From Clostridiales bacterium (GTDB lineage: Bacteria; Bacillota; Clostridia; Oscillospirales; Oscillospiraceae), in the NCBI GenBank assembly GCA_003150355.1, contig QAMJ01000023.1, forward strand, positions 154,202 through 218,201: a stretch of 64,000 nucleotides of DNA, in the 5' to 3' direction. Shown here piece after piece: positions 1 to 8,226 of the stretch. The notes under the pieces are model-generated. The model worked only from the letters and a program-made list of their open reading frames with translations. It was not told the origin of the DNA and did not search any database. Positions within the stretch are counted from its first letter, which is position 1; every line of letters starts with the position of its first letter. A program made the position numbers and the translations under genes.

Positions 1-39
1 TTAAATATATTAAATTATGCAACGCGTTGGTAACAAACG

Positions 40-384
40 CTACATTGCTTCTATCTCTTTGATGTTGTACTCGTTGCCGGTGATGAGGAAAGTGTTCGTG
101 CTGTGGCAATGCGGGCATTCCTTGGCGTACTGCACCGTGGGATAGGTCTGCTTGCAGTCCTGACAGAAGGTGACCGCGGGCAGAGTCTCTATCTTCAGCT
201 CGGCTTCCTTGAGGAAGTCGGATTTTTTACGGGCGTAGAGCCAGAAATCCGAGAGATAGCTGGGGATGATGCCGCTGACCTCGCCGACCTCGAGAGTCAC
301 CGAACCGATCTTGGTCAGGTGATTCTCGACGGCGAGCTTGTCGACGGTATCAATGATATAAACAACGGTACCGAGTTCGTGCAT
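40..384 (-). CDS. hypA: Hydrogenase nickel incorporation protein HypA
   Basis: HypA is a small zinc metallochaperone that delivers nickel to [NiFe]-hydrogenase (and sometimes urease), normally together with HypB. The 114-aa product begins Met-His-Glu, the nickel-binding N-terminus typical of the family. It has the two zinc-binding CxxC pairs at about residues 74/77 and 90/93. Length fits the family. The start codon overlaps the stop of the upstream oxidoreductase by one base (TAATG), so the two genes are co-transcribed and probably translationally coupled. No hypB lies in this window; it could lie beyond the left edge, since the gene is transcribed toward it. Identity is confident; its physiological target here is not known. 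Confidence 0.9.
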   Translation of the reverse strand: MHELGTVVYIIDTVDKLAVENHLTKIGSVTLEVGEVSGIIPSYLSDFWLYARKKSDFLKEAELKIETLPAVTFCQDCKQTYPTVQYAKECPHCHSTNTFLITGNEYNIKEIEAM

Positions 385-3101
385 TACTTGTTCTTCCGAT
401 TCTTGATGATCTTGATCTCACGCTTGAGCGTGTAGGGCAGGATGGCCTTCATCTTGTCCTCGGCCTTGTACATCTTCGATGCATCGGGCAGGTCGCGGCT
501 GAGGTGGATGGCGTCGAACTCGCACTTGGTGGTGCAGAGGCCGCAGCCGATGCACTGGTTCTCGTCGACCTCGGTAGCGCCGCAGCCAAGGCAGCGGGAG
601 GCTTCCTTGCGTATCTGCTCTTCGGTGAAGGTCAGGCGGTCATTGGAGAAGGTCTTGGCCTTTGCAGCATCGTGACCGGGAACCTGACGCGGGGCGTTGT
701 CAAAGCCGATGGGGATGACAGCCTCTTCCTTGTTGAGCTCGATGAACTCGCGGCGGTTGCGGCCGAGAGTCAGGCTCTGGCCGGGATTGACGAAGCGGTG
801 CAGAGACTCTGCGCCGATGCGTCCGGCAGCGATGGCGTCGATGGCGAACTTCGGCCCGGTGACAAAGTCGCCGCCGGCGAAGATGTCGCTCTGCGTGGTC
901 TGGCCGGTGACCGGGTCAATGACCACGGTGCCGTTCTTGTTAAAGGTCATGCCCTCGGGGGCGATGCCGCCGAGATCGACCTGCTGACCGACCGCGCCGA
1001 TAACGCTGTCGACCTCGATGGTCTCATACTCGCCGGTGCCGACAGGCTTGCGGCGGCCCTTTTCGTCAGGCTCGCCGAGCTCCATACGCTCGACCTTGAG
1101 CGCACTGACCTTGCCATCCTTACCGATTATCTCGACAGGGGCGCTGAGGAAACGGAACTTGACGCCCTCAGCCATCGCCTCGGAGATCTCTTCTTCGTCG
1201 GCGGGCATTTCGGCCTGACTGCGGCGGTAGATTATATAGGTGTCCTCTGCGCCGCAGCGGACTGCGGTACGGCACACGTCCATTGCGACGTTGCCGCCGC
1301 CGATGACGGCGCACTTCTTGCCGATGGCGGGCTTTCCGCCGAGGTTGACCTCGCGCAGGAAGTCGATGCCGCCGAACACGCCTTCAAGCTCCTCGCCGGG
1401 AACGCCGATCGGTGCGGACTTCTGAGCGCCGATGGCGAGATAGAAGCCCTTGTAGCCCTGAGCGCGCAGCTCGTCAAGAGTAATGTCCTTGCCGACCTCG
1501 ACGCCGCATTTGAACTCAACGCCCATCTCACGCAGAACGTCTATCTCAGCGTTGACAACGTCCTTTTCAAGACGGAAGTTGGGAATGCCGAGGGTGAGCA
1601 TACCGCCGGGTGCGGGGTTCTTATCGAACACGGTGACCTTATAGAGCATATTTGCCAGATAGTAGGCACAGCTCATACCGGCAGGGCCGGCACCGATAAC
1701 GGCGATCTTCTGTTCATAGGGAATGAGCTGCTGCTTCTTGGGACGCGGTGCGGGGATATAGCGGCTCTCGGCCTTGAGCTCCTGTTCGGCGATGAACTTC
1801 TTGATCTCATCGATGGCGACGGGGCTGTCGATGCTGCCGCGGGTGCAGGCCTGCTCGCAGCGGCGGTTGCATATACTGCCGCAGACGGCGGGGAAGGGGT
1901 TATCCTGCTTTATGAGCTTGAGCGCGTCAAGATACCTGCCCTCGGCAGCCATCTTGACATAGCCCTGAACGGCGATATGCGCGGGGCATGCGGCCTTGCA
2001 GGGGGAGGTGCCGGTGTCATAGCAGTTTATCATGTTGTCGTCGCGGTAATTAGGGTTCCACTTATCAGGACCCCACTTGGTATCGTCGGGCAGCTCGTGC
2101 TTGGGGTACTTGATGTAGCCGTTCTTGGTGCAGAGCTTCTGGCCGAGCTTTGCCGCACCGGCAGGGCAGACCTCAACGCACTTGCCGCAGGCGACGCACT
2201 TTTCCTTATCGACATGCGCGATATATGCGCTGCGGGACATGTTGGGCGTATTGAAAAGCTGGGAGGTGCGCAGCGCGTAGCAGACGCCGGGCGCGCAGTT
2301 GCAAATGGCGAATATCTTATCCTCGCCGTCGATATTGGTTATCTGGTGGACATAGCCCTCATCCTCGGCGCGCTGGAGTATTGCCATAGCCTCATCATAG
2401 GTGATGAGCTTGCCGTCCTTCTGGGTCTCGTCACAGTAAACGGCGGTGTCGCCGACTGCGATGCACCACAGGTCTTCAACATCGCCGGAGCCTTCGCCGC
2501 GCACACTCTGGGAGCGGCGGCAGGAGCAGACGCCTACTGCAAACTTGTCATACTTCTTCAGCCAGTGGGACAGATGCTCAATGCTGACGGACTTGGAGCC
2601 GGTGGGGATGGCTTTCTCGACGGGGATAACGTGCATGCCGATGCCTGCGCCGCCGAGGGGAACCATAGGCGTGACTTTCTCGAGGGGGAGAGTGGTCATG
2701 GCGTTAAAGAAGTCGCACACCTCGGGGTGCTCGTCAACGAATTCCTTGCGCATGTTGAGGAACTCAGCCGCGCCGGGAACGAAGAGCGGCAGTATGTACT
2801 GCTTGACATGCGCGTCGTTCTCCCAGTTCCATTCGATAAGGCCGACAACGCCCATCTCATGGAGCTTCTTTTCGAGCGCGTCCAGATCCGTCCAGCCGGA
2901 GGACTTGGAAACATCCTCAAGCGTCATGGGGGTGCGCTGCTTCATGCTCAGGGCGATGCTGACCATATCGTCATCAAGCACCTTGGCAAGCCCCCAGTAT
3001 TCCGGGCAGCTCTCGTCCAGCTTTTTAAGGCCGAGCTTATAGGGGATGCGGTCGGTCATTTTCTGACCGAGCTTATAAAGATTTTCTTTATTTGTCACCA
3101 T
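384..3101 (-). CDS. Multidomain Fe-S/FAD NAD(P)-dependent oxidoreductase, GltD-like
   Basis: A 905-aa cytoplasmic redox protein. Residues 1-290 form an N-terminal region with scattered cysteines (about 192, 194, 213, 223, 267, 269, 274). A 4Fe-4S motif CxxCxxCxxxC sits at 302-312. A GltD-like module follows, with a second cysteine-rich stretch (about 360-420), the FAD fold GAGPAG near 470 and a second dinucleotide fold GGGNVA near 601. The C-terminus has another ferredoxin motif (CIGCGLC, about 850). GltD-type modules pass electrons between NAD(P)H, FAD and Fe-S clusters. The ATG at 3101 follows a GAGGAGGAT ribosome site; a longer in-frame reading up to 3212 has none. It is coupled to hypA, which suggests a link to hydrogen or electron metabolism, but the electron partner cannot be read from sequence. 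Confidence 0.85.
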   Translation of the reverse strand: MVTNKENLYKLGQKMTDRIPYKLGLKKLDESCPEYWGLAKVLDDDMVSIALSMKQRTPMTLEDVSKSSGWTDLDALEKKLHEMGVVGLIEWNWENDAHVKQYILPLFVPGAAEFLNMRKEFVDEHPEVCDFFNAMTTLPLEKVTPMVPLGGAGIGMHVIPVEKAIPTGSKSVSIEHLSHWLKKYDKFAVGVCSCRRSQSVRGEGSGDVEDLWCIAVGDTAVYCDETQKDGKLITYDEAMAILQRAEDEGYVHQITNIDGEDKIFAICNCAPGVCYALRTSQLFNTPNMSRSAYIAHVDKEKCVACGKCVEVCPAGAAKLGQKLCTKNGYIKYPKHELPDDTKWGPDKWNPNYRDDNMINCYDTGTSPCKAACPAHIAVQGYVKMAAEGRYLDALKLIKQDNPFPAVCGSICNRRCEQACTRGSIDSPVAIDEIKKFIAEQELKAESRYIPAPRPKKQQLIPYEQKIAVIGAGPAGMSCAYYLANMLYKVTVFDKNPAPGGMLTLGIPNFRLEKDVVNAEIDVLREMGVEFKCGVEVGKDITLDELRAQGYKGFYLAIGAQKSAPIGVPGEELEGVFGGIDFLREVNLGGKPAIGKKCAVIGGGNVAMDVCRTAVRCGAEDTYIIYRRSQAEMPADEEEISEAMAEGVKFRFLSAPVEIIGKDGKVSALKVERMELGEPDEKGRRKPVGTGEYETIEVDSVIGAVGQQVDLGGIAPEGMTFNKNGTVVIDPVTGQTTQSDIFAGGDFVTGPKFAIDAIAAGRIGAESLHRFVNPGQSLTLGRNRREFIELNKEEAVIPIGFDNAPRQVPGHDAAKAKTFSNDRLTFTEEQIRKEASRCLGCGATEVDENQCIGCGLCTTKCEFDAIHLSRDLPDASKMYKAEDKMKAILPYTLKREIKIIKNRKNK

Positions 3102-3197
3102 TTGGGCAACATCCTCCTCATAAAGAATAGTGATACTCTCATACGTCAATATAATAACATACCGGGAGTGAGAAGTCACGCATTTTCGTGCTTTTGG

Positions 3198-3210
3198 GTA
3201 CAATTTGTAC
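3198..3210. promoter_or_regulatory. Palindrome in divergent intergenic region, possible operator
   Basis: GTACAATTTGTAC is a 13-base palindrome between the oxidoreductase/hypA pair and the divergent ACT-domain gene. It could be a binding site for a redox or amino-acid regulator. No regulator is identified and a chance palindrome is possible. Confidence 0.3.
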
Positions 3211-3275
3211 AACTGATATTATTTTGTCGGATTTTAGGCCGGCGAAACAAATTTGACAGTCAAATATAAATACAC

Positions 3276-3304
3276 TTGTCTTTTTGACGAAGACAGGTTA
3301 TTAT
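3276..3304 (+). promoter_or_regulatory. Sigma-A promoter with inverted repeat, for ACT-domain gene
   Basis: TTGTCT (3276-3281), a 17-bp spacer and TATTAT (3299-3304). The inverted repeat TGTCTT...AAGACA (3278-3296) overlaps the -35 box and spacer, where a repressor would block polymerase. Confidence 0.5.
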
Positions 3305-3336
3305 ATAGCGTACAGATATGGAACGGAGGCGCGGAC

Positions 3337-3774
3337 ATGCTGGAAAACTATCTCATTATCCATAAGGACATACTGCCGGATTATTATGAAAAGGTCATAG
3401 AGGCGCGGCGGCTCGTTGAATCCGGAAAGGTGAAGGATGTCAGTCAGGCTGTCAAGCAGGTCGGCATTTCCCGCAGCACGTATTATAAATACAAGGACTA
3501 TATTCTCGAGCCGATAGACATCGGCAGCGGGCGCAAGGCGGTGCTCTCAATGATGCTGACGCATGAGCAGGGGGTGCTGAGCGCGCTGCTGTCGAAGATA
3601 TCCAGCGCGGGCGGGAGCGTGCTGACTATTACGCAGAGCCTGCCGATACACGGAAAGGCCAGCGTTACGCTGTCGTTAGATATAAGCGCGATGCCCGGCA
3701 GCATGGCGGGGCTGATAGAGAGCCTCGGCAGCACGCCGGGAGCCGAGCAGGTGCGCCTGCTGGCCGTGGAGTGA
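3337..3774 (+). CDS. ACT domain-containing protein, PheB/UPF0735 family
   Basis: A 145-aa protein matching the PheB/UPF0735 family of Firmicutes in length and layout. The N-terminal half carries a helix-turn-helix-like segment (GISRSTYYKYKDY). The C-terminal half is an ACT domain, a small amino-acid-binding regulatory fold; B. subtilis pheB lies with pheA. The function of the family is not firmly established; a role in sensing an amino acid is inferred. The ATG at 3337 is preceded by GGAGGC; upstream in-frame codons lack a ribosome site. The gene stands alone, divergent from the oxidoreductase. Confidence 0.8.
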   Translation: MLENYLIIHKDILPDYYEKVIEARRLVESGKVKDVSQAVKQVGISRSTYYKYKDYILEPIDIGSGRKAVLSMMLTHEQGVLSALLSKISSAGGSVLTITQSLPIHGKASVTLSLDISAMPGSMAGLIESLGSTPGAEQVRLLAVE

Positions 3775-3791
3775 TGCAATGAACAAAAAAG

Positions 3792-3954
3792 CCTCGCAGA
3801 GTTTTTTGCCCGCAGGCAAAAAATAAATCAGATACATTTTCACCGGCGGCGTGTACGTCGGTGAAAATACTTCTCGCGTAGTGAGTGTCGAGCCTGCGAG
3901 GCGCGAACGGAGCGCAAGCCCTTTTGTCAAAGAACCAAAGGTTCTTTGACAAAA
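3792..3954. repeat. Intergenic multi-hairpin element, copy 1
   Basis: An outer 8-bp stem (CCTCGCAG 3792-3799 with CTGCGAGG 3894-3901) encloses two perfect hairpins: 3802-3810/3815-3823 and 3836-3845/3859-3868. It is followed by a free-standing perfect 15-bp hairpin (3922-3936/3940-3954) whose stem starts TTTTGTCAAA. The same plan recurs at 36889-36997 with different sequence. It lies in a 463-bp gene-free stretch between the ACT-domain gene and the TetR gene. It may be a mobile palindromic repeat or a conserved structured RNA. Confidence 0.6.
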
Positions 3955-3959
3955 TACGA

Positions 3960-3987
3960 AAAGCCCGGGTCAGACGACCCGGGCTTT
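3960..3987. terminator. GC-rich hairpin, probable terminator
   Basis: AAAGCCCGGGTC and GACCCGGGCTTT form a perfect 12-bp stem with a 4-base loop, followed by a T-containing but imperfect tail. It closes the repeat region downstream of the ACT-domain gene. Between it and the promoter at 4177 I see AT-rich sequence without a supported gene. Confidence 0.6.
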
Positions 3988-4176
3988 CCTGTATTTCAGA
4001 GGACAAAATGAAAAAGATGAAAAACTGCCACTTGCAATTATTATAATACCCGCGATATGTTTCAGATGTAACGGAGATTGTATTTCAGAATTGTAAAATA
4101 TACATATCCGGCCGATGCGTCGCACTGCGTGTAAAGATAGAAAACAGAAATAATATGAAAAACGGCGAAAAATGCT

Positions 4177-4205
4177 TTGCCAATGTATGACGCTTGTGTT
4201 ATAAT
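4177..4205 (+). promoter_or_regulatory. Sigma-A promoter for TetR-family gene
   Basis: TTGCCA (4177-4182), a 17-bp spacer, and a perfect TATAAT (4200-4205), 32 bases before the ATG. Confidence 0.75.
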
Positions 4206-4237
4206 AATAACCAGAGAAGGATGGGGAGGGTGTTATC

Positions 4238-4795
4238 ATGGCTACGTCTACAAAAAAGGCGCTTGCGGCAGCGCTGAAAAAGATGATGGAGGTCAAACCG
4301 ATAGATAAGATCACGGTCAAGGATCTTGTCGAGATATGCGGGGTGAACAGGCAGACTTTCTATTACCACTTTGACGATGTGTATGATCTGCTTGAGTGGG
4401 TGTTCGAGGAGGACGCAAACGCGAACCTCCCGAAAGAGGTCGTGTACGATCGCTGGAAGACCGATGTTATAATGTGGATCAAGTATCTGCAGGAGAACTC
4501 GACTTTTGCGCTGAACGTGTATAACTCCAACAGCAGGCTGTATATGCTCCGCTATATCAAGGGCAGGCTTCAGGAGTGCATACGCAGCTTTGCGGATATC
4601 GTCGCCGAGGGGCGCAATATAGAAAAGCAGGATTTCGAATTTGTCGTTGAATTTTACTCCGAGTGCGCGATAGGCTTTATTTCCTATTGGCTCGATATGG
4701 GGATGCAGTTCCCGAGAGAGATAGTTGAGGAAAAGATACTGCGCGTTATGGACAACAGCGTTGAGAATCTCATGGAGCGCTTCCAGACAAAGTGA
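4238..4795 (+). CDS. TetR/AcrR family transcriptional regulator
   Basis: A 185-aa regulator. Residues 1-60 form the TetR DNA-binding domain with the characteristic helix-turn-helix ending in RQTFYYHFDD. The rest resembles the TetR_C_8 ligand domain found in DhaS-type and related clostridial regulators. Such proteins are dimeric and usually repressors released by a small ligand. The start follows AAGGATGGGGAGGG. The gene is monocistronic, flanked by its own promoter and a terminator, so no neighbour reveals its target; the next gene, nadE, has its own promoter. Confidence 0.85.
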   Translation: MATSTKKALAAALKKMMEVKPIDKITVKDLVEICGVNRQTFYYHFDDVYDLLEWVFEEDANANLPKEVVYDRWKTDVIMWIKYLQENSTFALNVYNSNSRLYMLRYIKGRLQECIRSFADIVAEGRNIEKQDFEFVVEFYSECAIGFISYWLDMGMQFPREIVEEKILRVMDNSVENLMERFQTK

Positions 4796-4803
4796 ACAGG
4801 ATC

Positions 4804-4842
4804 AAAAAAGCTTGCAGGTACATTATGCCTGCAGGCTTTTTT
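4804..4842 (+). terminator. Intrinsic terminator after TetR-family gene
   Basis: A 15-bp stem with one wobble pair (AAAAAAGCTTGCAGG against CCTGCAGGCTTTTTT) and a T-tract. Confidence 0.85.
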
Positions 4843-4864
4843 GCGTCTGAATGCGGAATAATAA

Positions 4865-4893
4865 TTGACATTATCTGCCCGTAGGATTATTAT
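4865..4893 (+). promoter_or_regulatory. Sigma-A promoter for nadE
   Basis: Perfect -35 TTGACA (4865-4870), 17-bp spacer, -10 TATTAT (4888-4893). Confidence 0.8.
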
Positions 4894-4927
4894 TTCCTAT
4901 ATTTCGGTGAGCCGGAGGTGCATTGAT

Positions 4928-6847
4928 ATGAAGTTCGGGTTTATTAAAGTGATGGCGGCAAGCCCAAAGCTCAAGGTGGGCGACACAGCCTATAATCTTG
5001 AGAGCGCCCGGGAGTGCTTTGACGAGGCGGAGCGTGTGGGTGCAAACCTCCTTGTGTTCCCGGAGCTGCACCTGACAGCCTACACCTGCGGCGACCTGTT
5101 CTATTCCGACACGCTGCTTGACGGCGCACTCGAAGCCCTGGAGGCGCTGCGGGACTATACATCCGGAAAGCGCTGCATGGCGGTGATCGGTGTGCCGGTG
5201 AGGACGGGAGGAAAGCTCTATAACTGCGCTGCTGTTATCCAGAACGGTGCGGTGCTTGGAGTTGTGCCGAAGACGGTGCTGCCGAATTACGGTGAGTTTT
5301 ATGAGAAGCGCCAGTTCAGCTCTGGAGCGGACTACCGCGGAGAGAACACGATAAGGATCGCGGGATGGGATGTCCCGTTCGGACGCGACCTGTTGTTCTG
5401 CTGCCGGGAGATGCCGGATTTCGTGCTCGGCGTGGAGATATGCGAGGATCTCTGGGCACCAGTCACGCCGTCGACCGGGCTGTGTCTTGCGGGGGCAACG
5501 GTGATAGCGAACCTCTCGGCTTCGAACGAGCTGATAGGGAAAAACGATTACAGACGGCTGCTGGTGTCGTCTGCATCGTCGCGGCTCATCTGCGGTTATG
5601 TATATGCGAACGCGGGGCATGGAGAATCCACGCAGGACATGGTCTTCTCCGGGCACAGCCTTATATACGAAAACGGACAGCTTCTTGCGGAGAAGAAGCC
5701 CTTTGCAAAAAACGGGCTTATCGCGACTGAGATAGACCTCTTCAGGCTGCGCTTTGAGCGGCACAGGAACACGAGCTTTGACGAGAGCAGCGCGCCCGAA
5801 TGCCGGCGCGTATACTTCAGCCAGGAGCTGAGAGACACGGAGCTTACGCGGCACATCGCGCGCCGGCCTTTCGTGCCTGCCGACGGGGAGATACTCGCCG
5901 AGCGCGCCGAGGCAATACTGAGCATACAGTCGGACGGGCTGATGCGGCGCATAGAGCACACGGGCTGCTGCAAGGCGGTGATCGGTATATCCGGCGGCCT
6001 TGACAGCACGCTTGCGCTGCTGGTCATGGTCAGGGCGATGGACATGCTTGGAAGACCAAGGGAGGATATTGTCGCGGTCACGATGCCCTGCTTCGGGACG
6101 ACAGAACGCACGCGCAGCAACGCCGAAAAGCTCTGCGAGGAACTGGACGTCAGCTTTATGACGGTGGATATAGGCGCGGCGGTCAGGCAGCACTTTGCGG
6201 ATATCGGGCACGACGAGGGCTGCACAGACGTGACCTATGAGAACTGCCAGGCGCGCGAGCGCACGCAGGTGCTCATGGATATAGCGAACCAGAACGGCGG
6301 CATAGTCGTCGGCACGGGCGACCTGTCGGAGCTTGCGCTCGGCTGGGCGACCTATAACGGCGACCATATGTCGATGTACGGCGTCAACGCATCTGTCCCC
6401 AAGACGCTCGTGCGGTATATTATAGAATACGAAATGGGGCGCTGCTCCGCAGGCGCTGCCGCGGTGCTGAAAGATATACTCGACACGCCTATCTCACCTG
6501 AGCTGCTGCCCGCGGACAATGGGAGCATCACGCAGAAAACGGAGGACATCGTAGGTCCATACGAGCTGCATGATTTCTTCCTGTACCATATGCTGCGCAG
6601 CGGCGCATCCCCGGCGCGGATATTCCGTCTGGCATGCTATGCATTCGACGGGGAATACGACAGGGATGTGATACTGCACTGGCTGCGAACTTTCCTGCGC
6701 AGGTTCTTTGCGCAGCAGTTCAAGCGCTCCTGCCTGCCCGACGGGCCGAAGGTCGGCACGGTAACGCTCTCGCCGCGTGGCGACTGGCGTATGCCGTCCG
6801 ACGCATCAGCGCGGCTGTGGCTGGAGGAAGCGGAAAGACTGGAATAA
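4928..6847 (+). CDS. nadE: Glutamine-dependent NAD(+) synthetase
   Basis: Catalyses the last step of NAD biosynthesis: deamido-NAD plus ATP plus glutamine-derived ammonia gives NAD. The 639-aa protein has the two domains of the glutamine-using type. The N-terminal nitrilase-like glutaminase has the triad E46 (FPELHL), K115 (VPKTVLPNYGEFYEKRQF) and C172 (VEICEDLW). The C-terminal synthetase has the ATP-pyrophosphatase P-loop SGGLDS at about 355-360. The ATG at 4928 follows GGAGGTG; an earlier TTG overlaps the promoter -35 box and is not a credible start. It is a single-gene unit with promoter and terminator. Confidence 0.95.
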   Translation: MKFGFIKVMAASPKLKVGDTAYNLESARECFDEAERVGANLLVFPELHLTAYTCGDLFYSDTLLDGALEALEALRDYTSGKRCMAVIGVPVRTGGKLYNCAAVIQNGAVLGVVPKTVLPNYGEFYEKRQFSSGADYRGENTIRIAGWDVPFGRDLLFCCREMPDFVLGVEICEDLWAPVTPSTGLCLAGATVIANLSASNELIGKNDYRRLLVSSASSRLICGYVYANAGHGESTQDMVFSGHSLIYENGQLLAEKKPFAKNGLIATEIDLFRLRFERHRNTSFDESSAPECRRVYFSQELRDTELTRHIARRPFVPADGEILAERAEAILSIQSDGLMRRIEHTGCCKAVIGISGGLDSTLALLVMVRAMDMLGRPREDIVAVTMPCFGTTERTRSNAEKLCEELDVSFMTVDIGAAVRQHFADIGHDEGCTDVTYENCQARERTQVLMDIANQNGGIVVGTGDLSELALGWATYNGDHMSMYGVNASVPKTLVRYIIEYEMGRCSAGAAAVLKDILDTPISPELLPADNGSITQKTEDIVGPYELHDFFLYHMLRSGASPARIFRLACYAFDGEYDRDVILHWLRTFLRRFFAQQFKRSCLPDGPKVGTVTLSPRGDWRMPSDASARLWLEEAERLE

Positions 6848-6869
6848 TAAACAAAACAGATATTAAGCT

Positions 6870-6899
6870 ATCGGGGCACTTTTGCCCCGATATTTTTTT
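6870..6899 (+). terminator. Intrinsic terminator after nadE
   Basis: A 9-bp stem (ATCGGGGCA / TGCCCCGAT), 4-base loop, seven T residues. Confidence 0.9.
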
Positions 6900-6921
6900 G
6901 CCGAAGTTTATATGAATCAGC

Positions 6922-6950
6922 TTGCACGAAGAATAAGCGTATAGTATACT
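6922..6950 (+). promoter_or_regulatory. Sigma-A promoter for kinase/phosphatase locus
   Basis: TTGCAC (6922-6927), 17-bp spacer, TATACT (6945-6950). Confidence 0.7.
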
Positions 6951-6998
6951 GATAATATCAATAAATACAAAAAAACAAAATACGCGGAGGAGAAAGAG

Positions 6999-7418
6999 AT
7001 GTCGGAATACTGCCCGTCGTGCATGGCGGAGAACGCAGACAGCGCGGAGAAGTGCAGCATCTGCGGCGGTGATATGCACGTGCAGAACAGGCAGCACCAG
7101 TTGCCGGTGATGACGATATTGGAGGGACGCTATCTCATAGGCAAGGTGTTGGGTGAGGGCGGATTCGGTATTACATATATAGGGCTTGACCTGCGGCTTG
7201 AAGAGCGAGTGGCCATCAAGGAATTCTATCCTACGGGCTCGGTGACACGGTATGCCAAGCACTCCGAGGCGGTCGAGGCGACGAGCGCAGAGGGAGAAAT
7301 ACTGCTCGAACGGGAGAGGGAAAAGTTCTTGAACGAGGCACGGACAATGTCGCGCTTCAGCGGCGAGAGCAGTATAGTGCATGTGAAGGACTTCTTCTAC
7401 GCGAACTCCACGGCATAA
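6999..7418 (+). pseudogene. Serine/threonine protein kinase, truncated after the N-lobe
   Basis: The 139-aa product starts with a zinc ribbon (CPSC...CSIC, residues 5-22), then the kinase N-lobe: glycine loop GEGGFGITYIG and the ATP-anchoring lysine in VAIKEFYP. It ends at VKDFFYANSTA, just where a bacterial Hanks-type kinase would enter the hinge and C-lobe. HRD, DFG and all substrate-binding parts are missing, and I cannot find them in any frame before the next gene at 7483. A promoter and a good ribosome site (GCGGAGGAG) remain. It cannot be an active kinase as it stands. Family members normally continue into a full C-lobe and often a membrane or sensor region. Loss by internal deletion is the simplest reading. 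Confidence 0.8.
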
Positions 7419-7482
7419 GCATTCATATATACAAGGCAATCAGGAAGCTGGTCGCATAAGACCTGAAAACGGAGGTGGAGCT

Positions 7483-8226
7483 ATGCGTTGGGATATTGCA
7501 ATTCTGAGCGAACCGGGCGAACGGGAAAATAACGAGGACTGCGTTGCGGTGACATCGGGAGATGCCGGGATCTGTACCGTACTGTGCGACGGACTCGGCG
7601 GACATGACGCGGGAGAGGTAGCTTCAAAGTGCGTATGTGACAGCGTCACGGCTGCCTTTGAAAAGGCTCCGGAGGGAGCCGACATTGGCGAGCTTGTCTG
7701 CGAACTCATTCAGAACGCGCAGGACGAGCTTATGAAAATGCAGATCGAGCTTGACAAGCAGAACGGGATGAAAACGACTGCCTGCTGCCTGCTGATACAG
7801 GACGGAACCTATGTCGGAGACAGCCGCATTTATCAGTTCAGAAAGAATAAGGTGCTCCTCAGATCGTCGGATCATTCTATACCTCAGTATCTGGTGAACA
7901 TCGGAGAAATAAAGGAACGCGATATACGTCACCATCCTGACCGCAACAAGCTGCTGCGGGTCATGGGTTCTGAGTGGGAGACCCCGCGCTACCAGCGCCT
8001 GAAGCTGGAGGAACCTGAGTGCGGCGACGCTTTTCTGCTCTGCACCGACGGGTTCTGGGAATGGATAGAAGAAAAGGACATGGAGCGTTTTCTCAAGCGC
8101 GCGTCATGCAGCGAGGAATGGCTGAACACGATGAAAAAATTTATATACGCGCGAGGAAGAGGCAACAGGATGGACAACCTTTCCGCAATTGCCATCATGC
8201 GTGTTGAGGGCGATGACGGCGGATGA
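7483..8226 (+). CDS. PP2C/PPM-family protein serine/threonine phosphatase
   Basis: A 247-aa cytosolic phosphatase that would remove phosphate from Ser/Thr residues using two Mn/Mg ions. Visible PPM motifs are ENNED near the start, the metal-binding CDGLGGHDAGE, VGDSRIY, LLCTDGFWE and the final MDNLSAIAI. The stretch just before VGDSRIY is a few residues shorter than usual for the family, possibly a small deletion. RBS GGAGGTGGAG precedes the ATG. It sits directly behind the truncated kinase and overlaps the FHA gene, the usual order of a kinase/phosphatase/FHA signalling cassette; its partner kinase is broken here. Confidence 0.85.
   Translation: MRWDIAILSEPGERENNEDCVAVTSGDAGICTVLCDGLGGHDAGEVASKCVCDSVTAAFEKAPEGADIGELVCELIQNAQDELMKMQIELDKQNGMKTTACCLLIQDGTYVGDSRIYQFRKNKVLLRSSDHSIPQYLVNIGEIKERDIRHHPDRNKLLRVMGSEWETPRYQRLKLEEPECGDAFLLCTDGFWEWIEEKDMERFLKRASCSEEWLNTMKKFIYARGRGNRMDNLSAIAIMRVEGDDGG

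Noticed and set aside
504..3269. A 921-codon open frame on the plus strand opposite the oxidoreductase
   Set aside because: It mirrors the codon structure of the real minus-strand gene; low-complexity Ala/Asp/Leu translation, no domain, no ribosome site.
4008..4046. Tiny ORF (12 codons) after the multi-hairpin element
   Set aside because: Too short, no clear ribosome site and no link to the downstream TetR gene.
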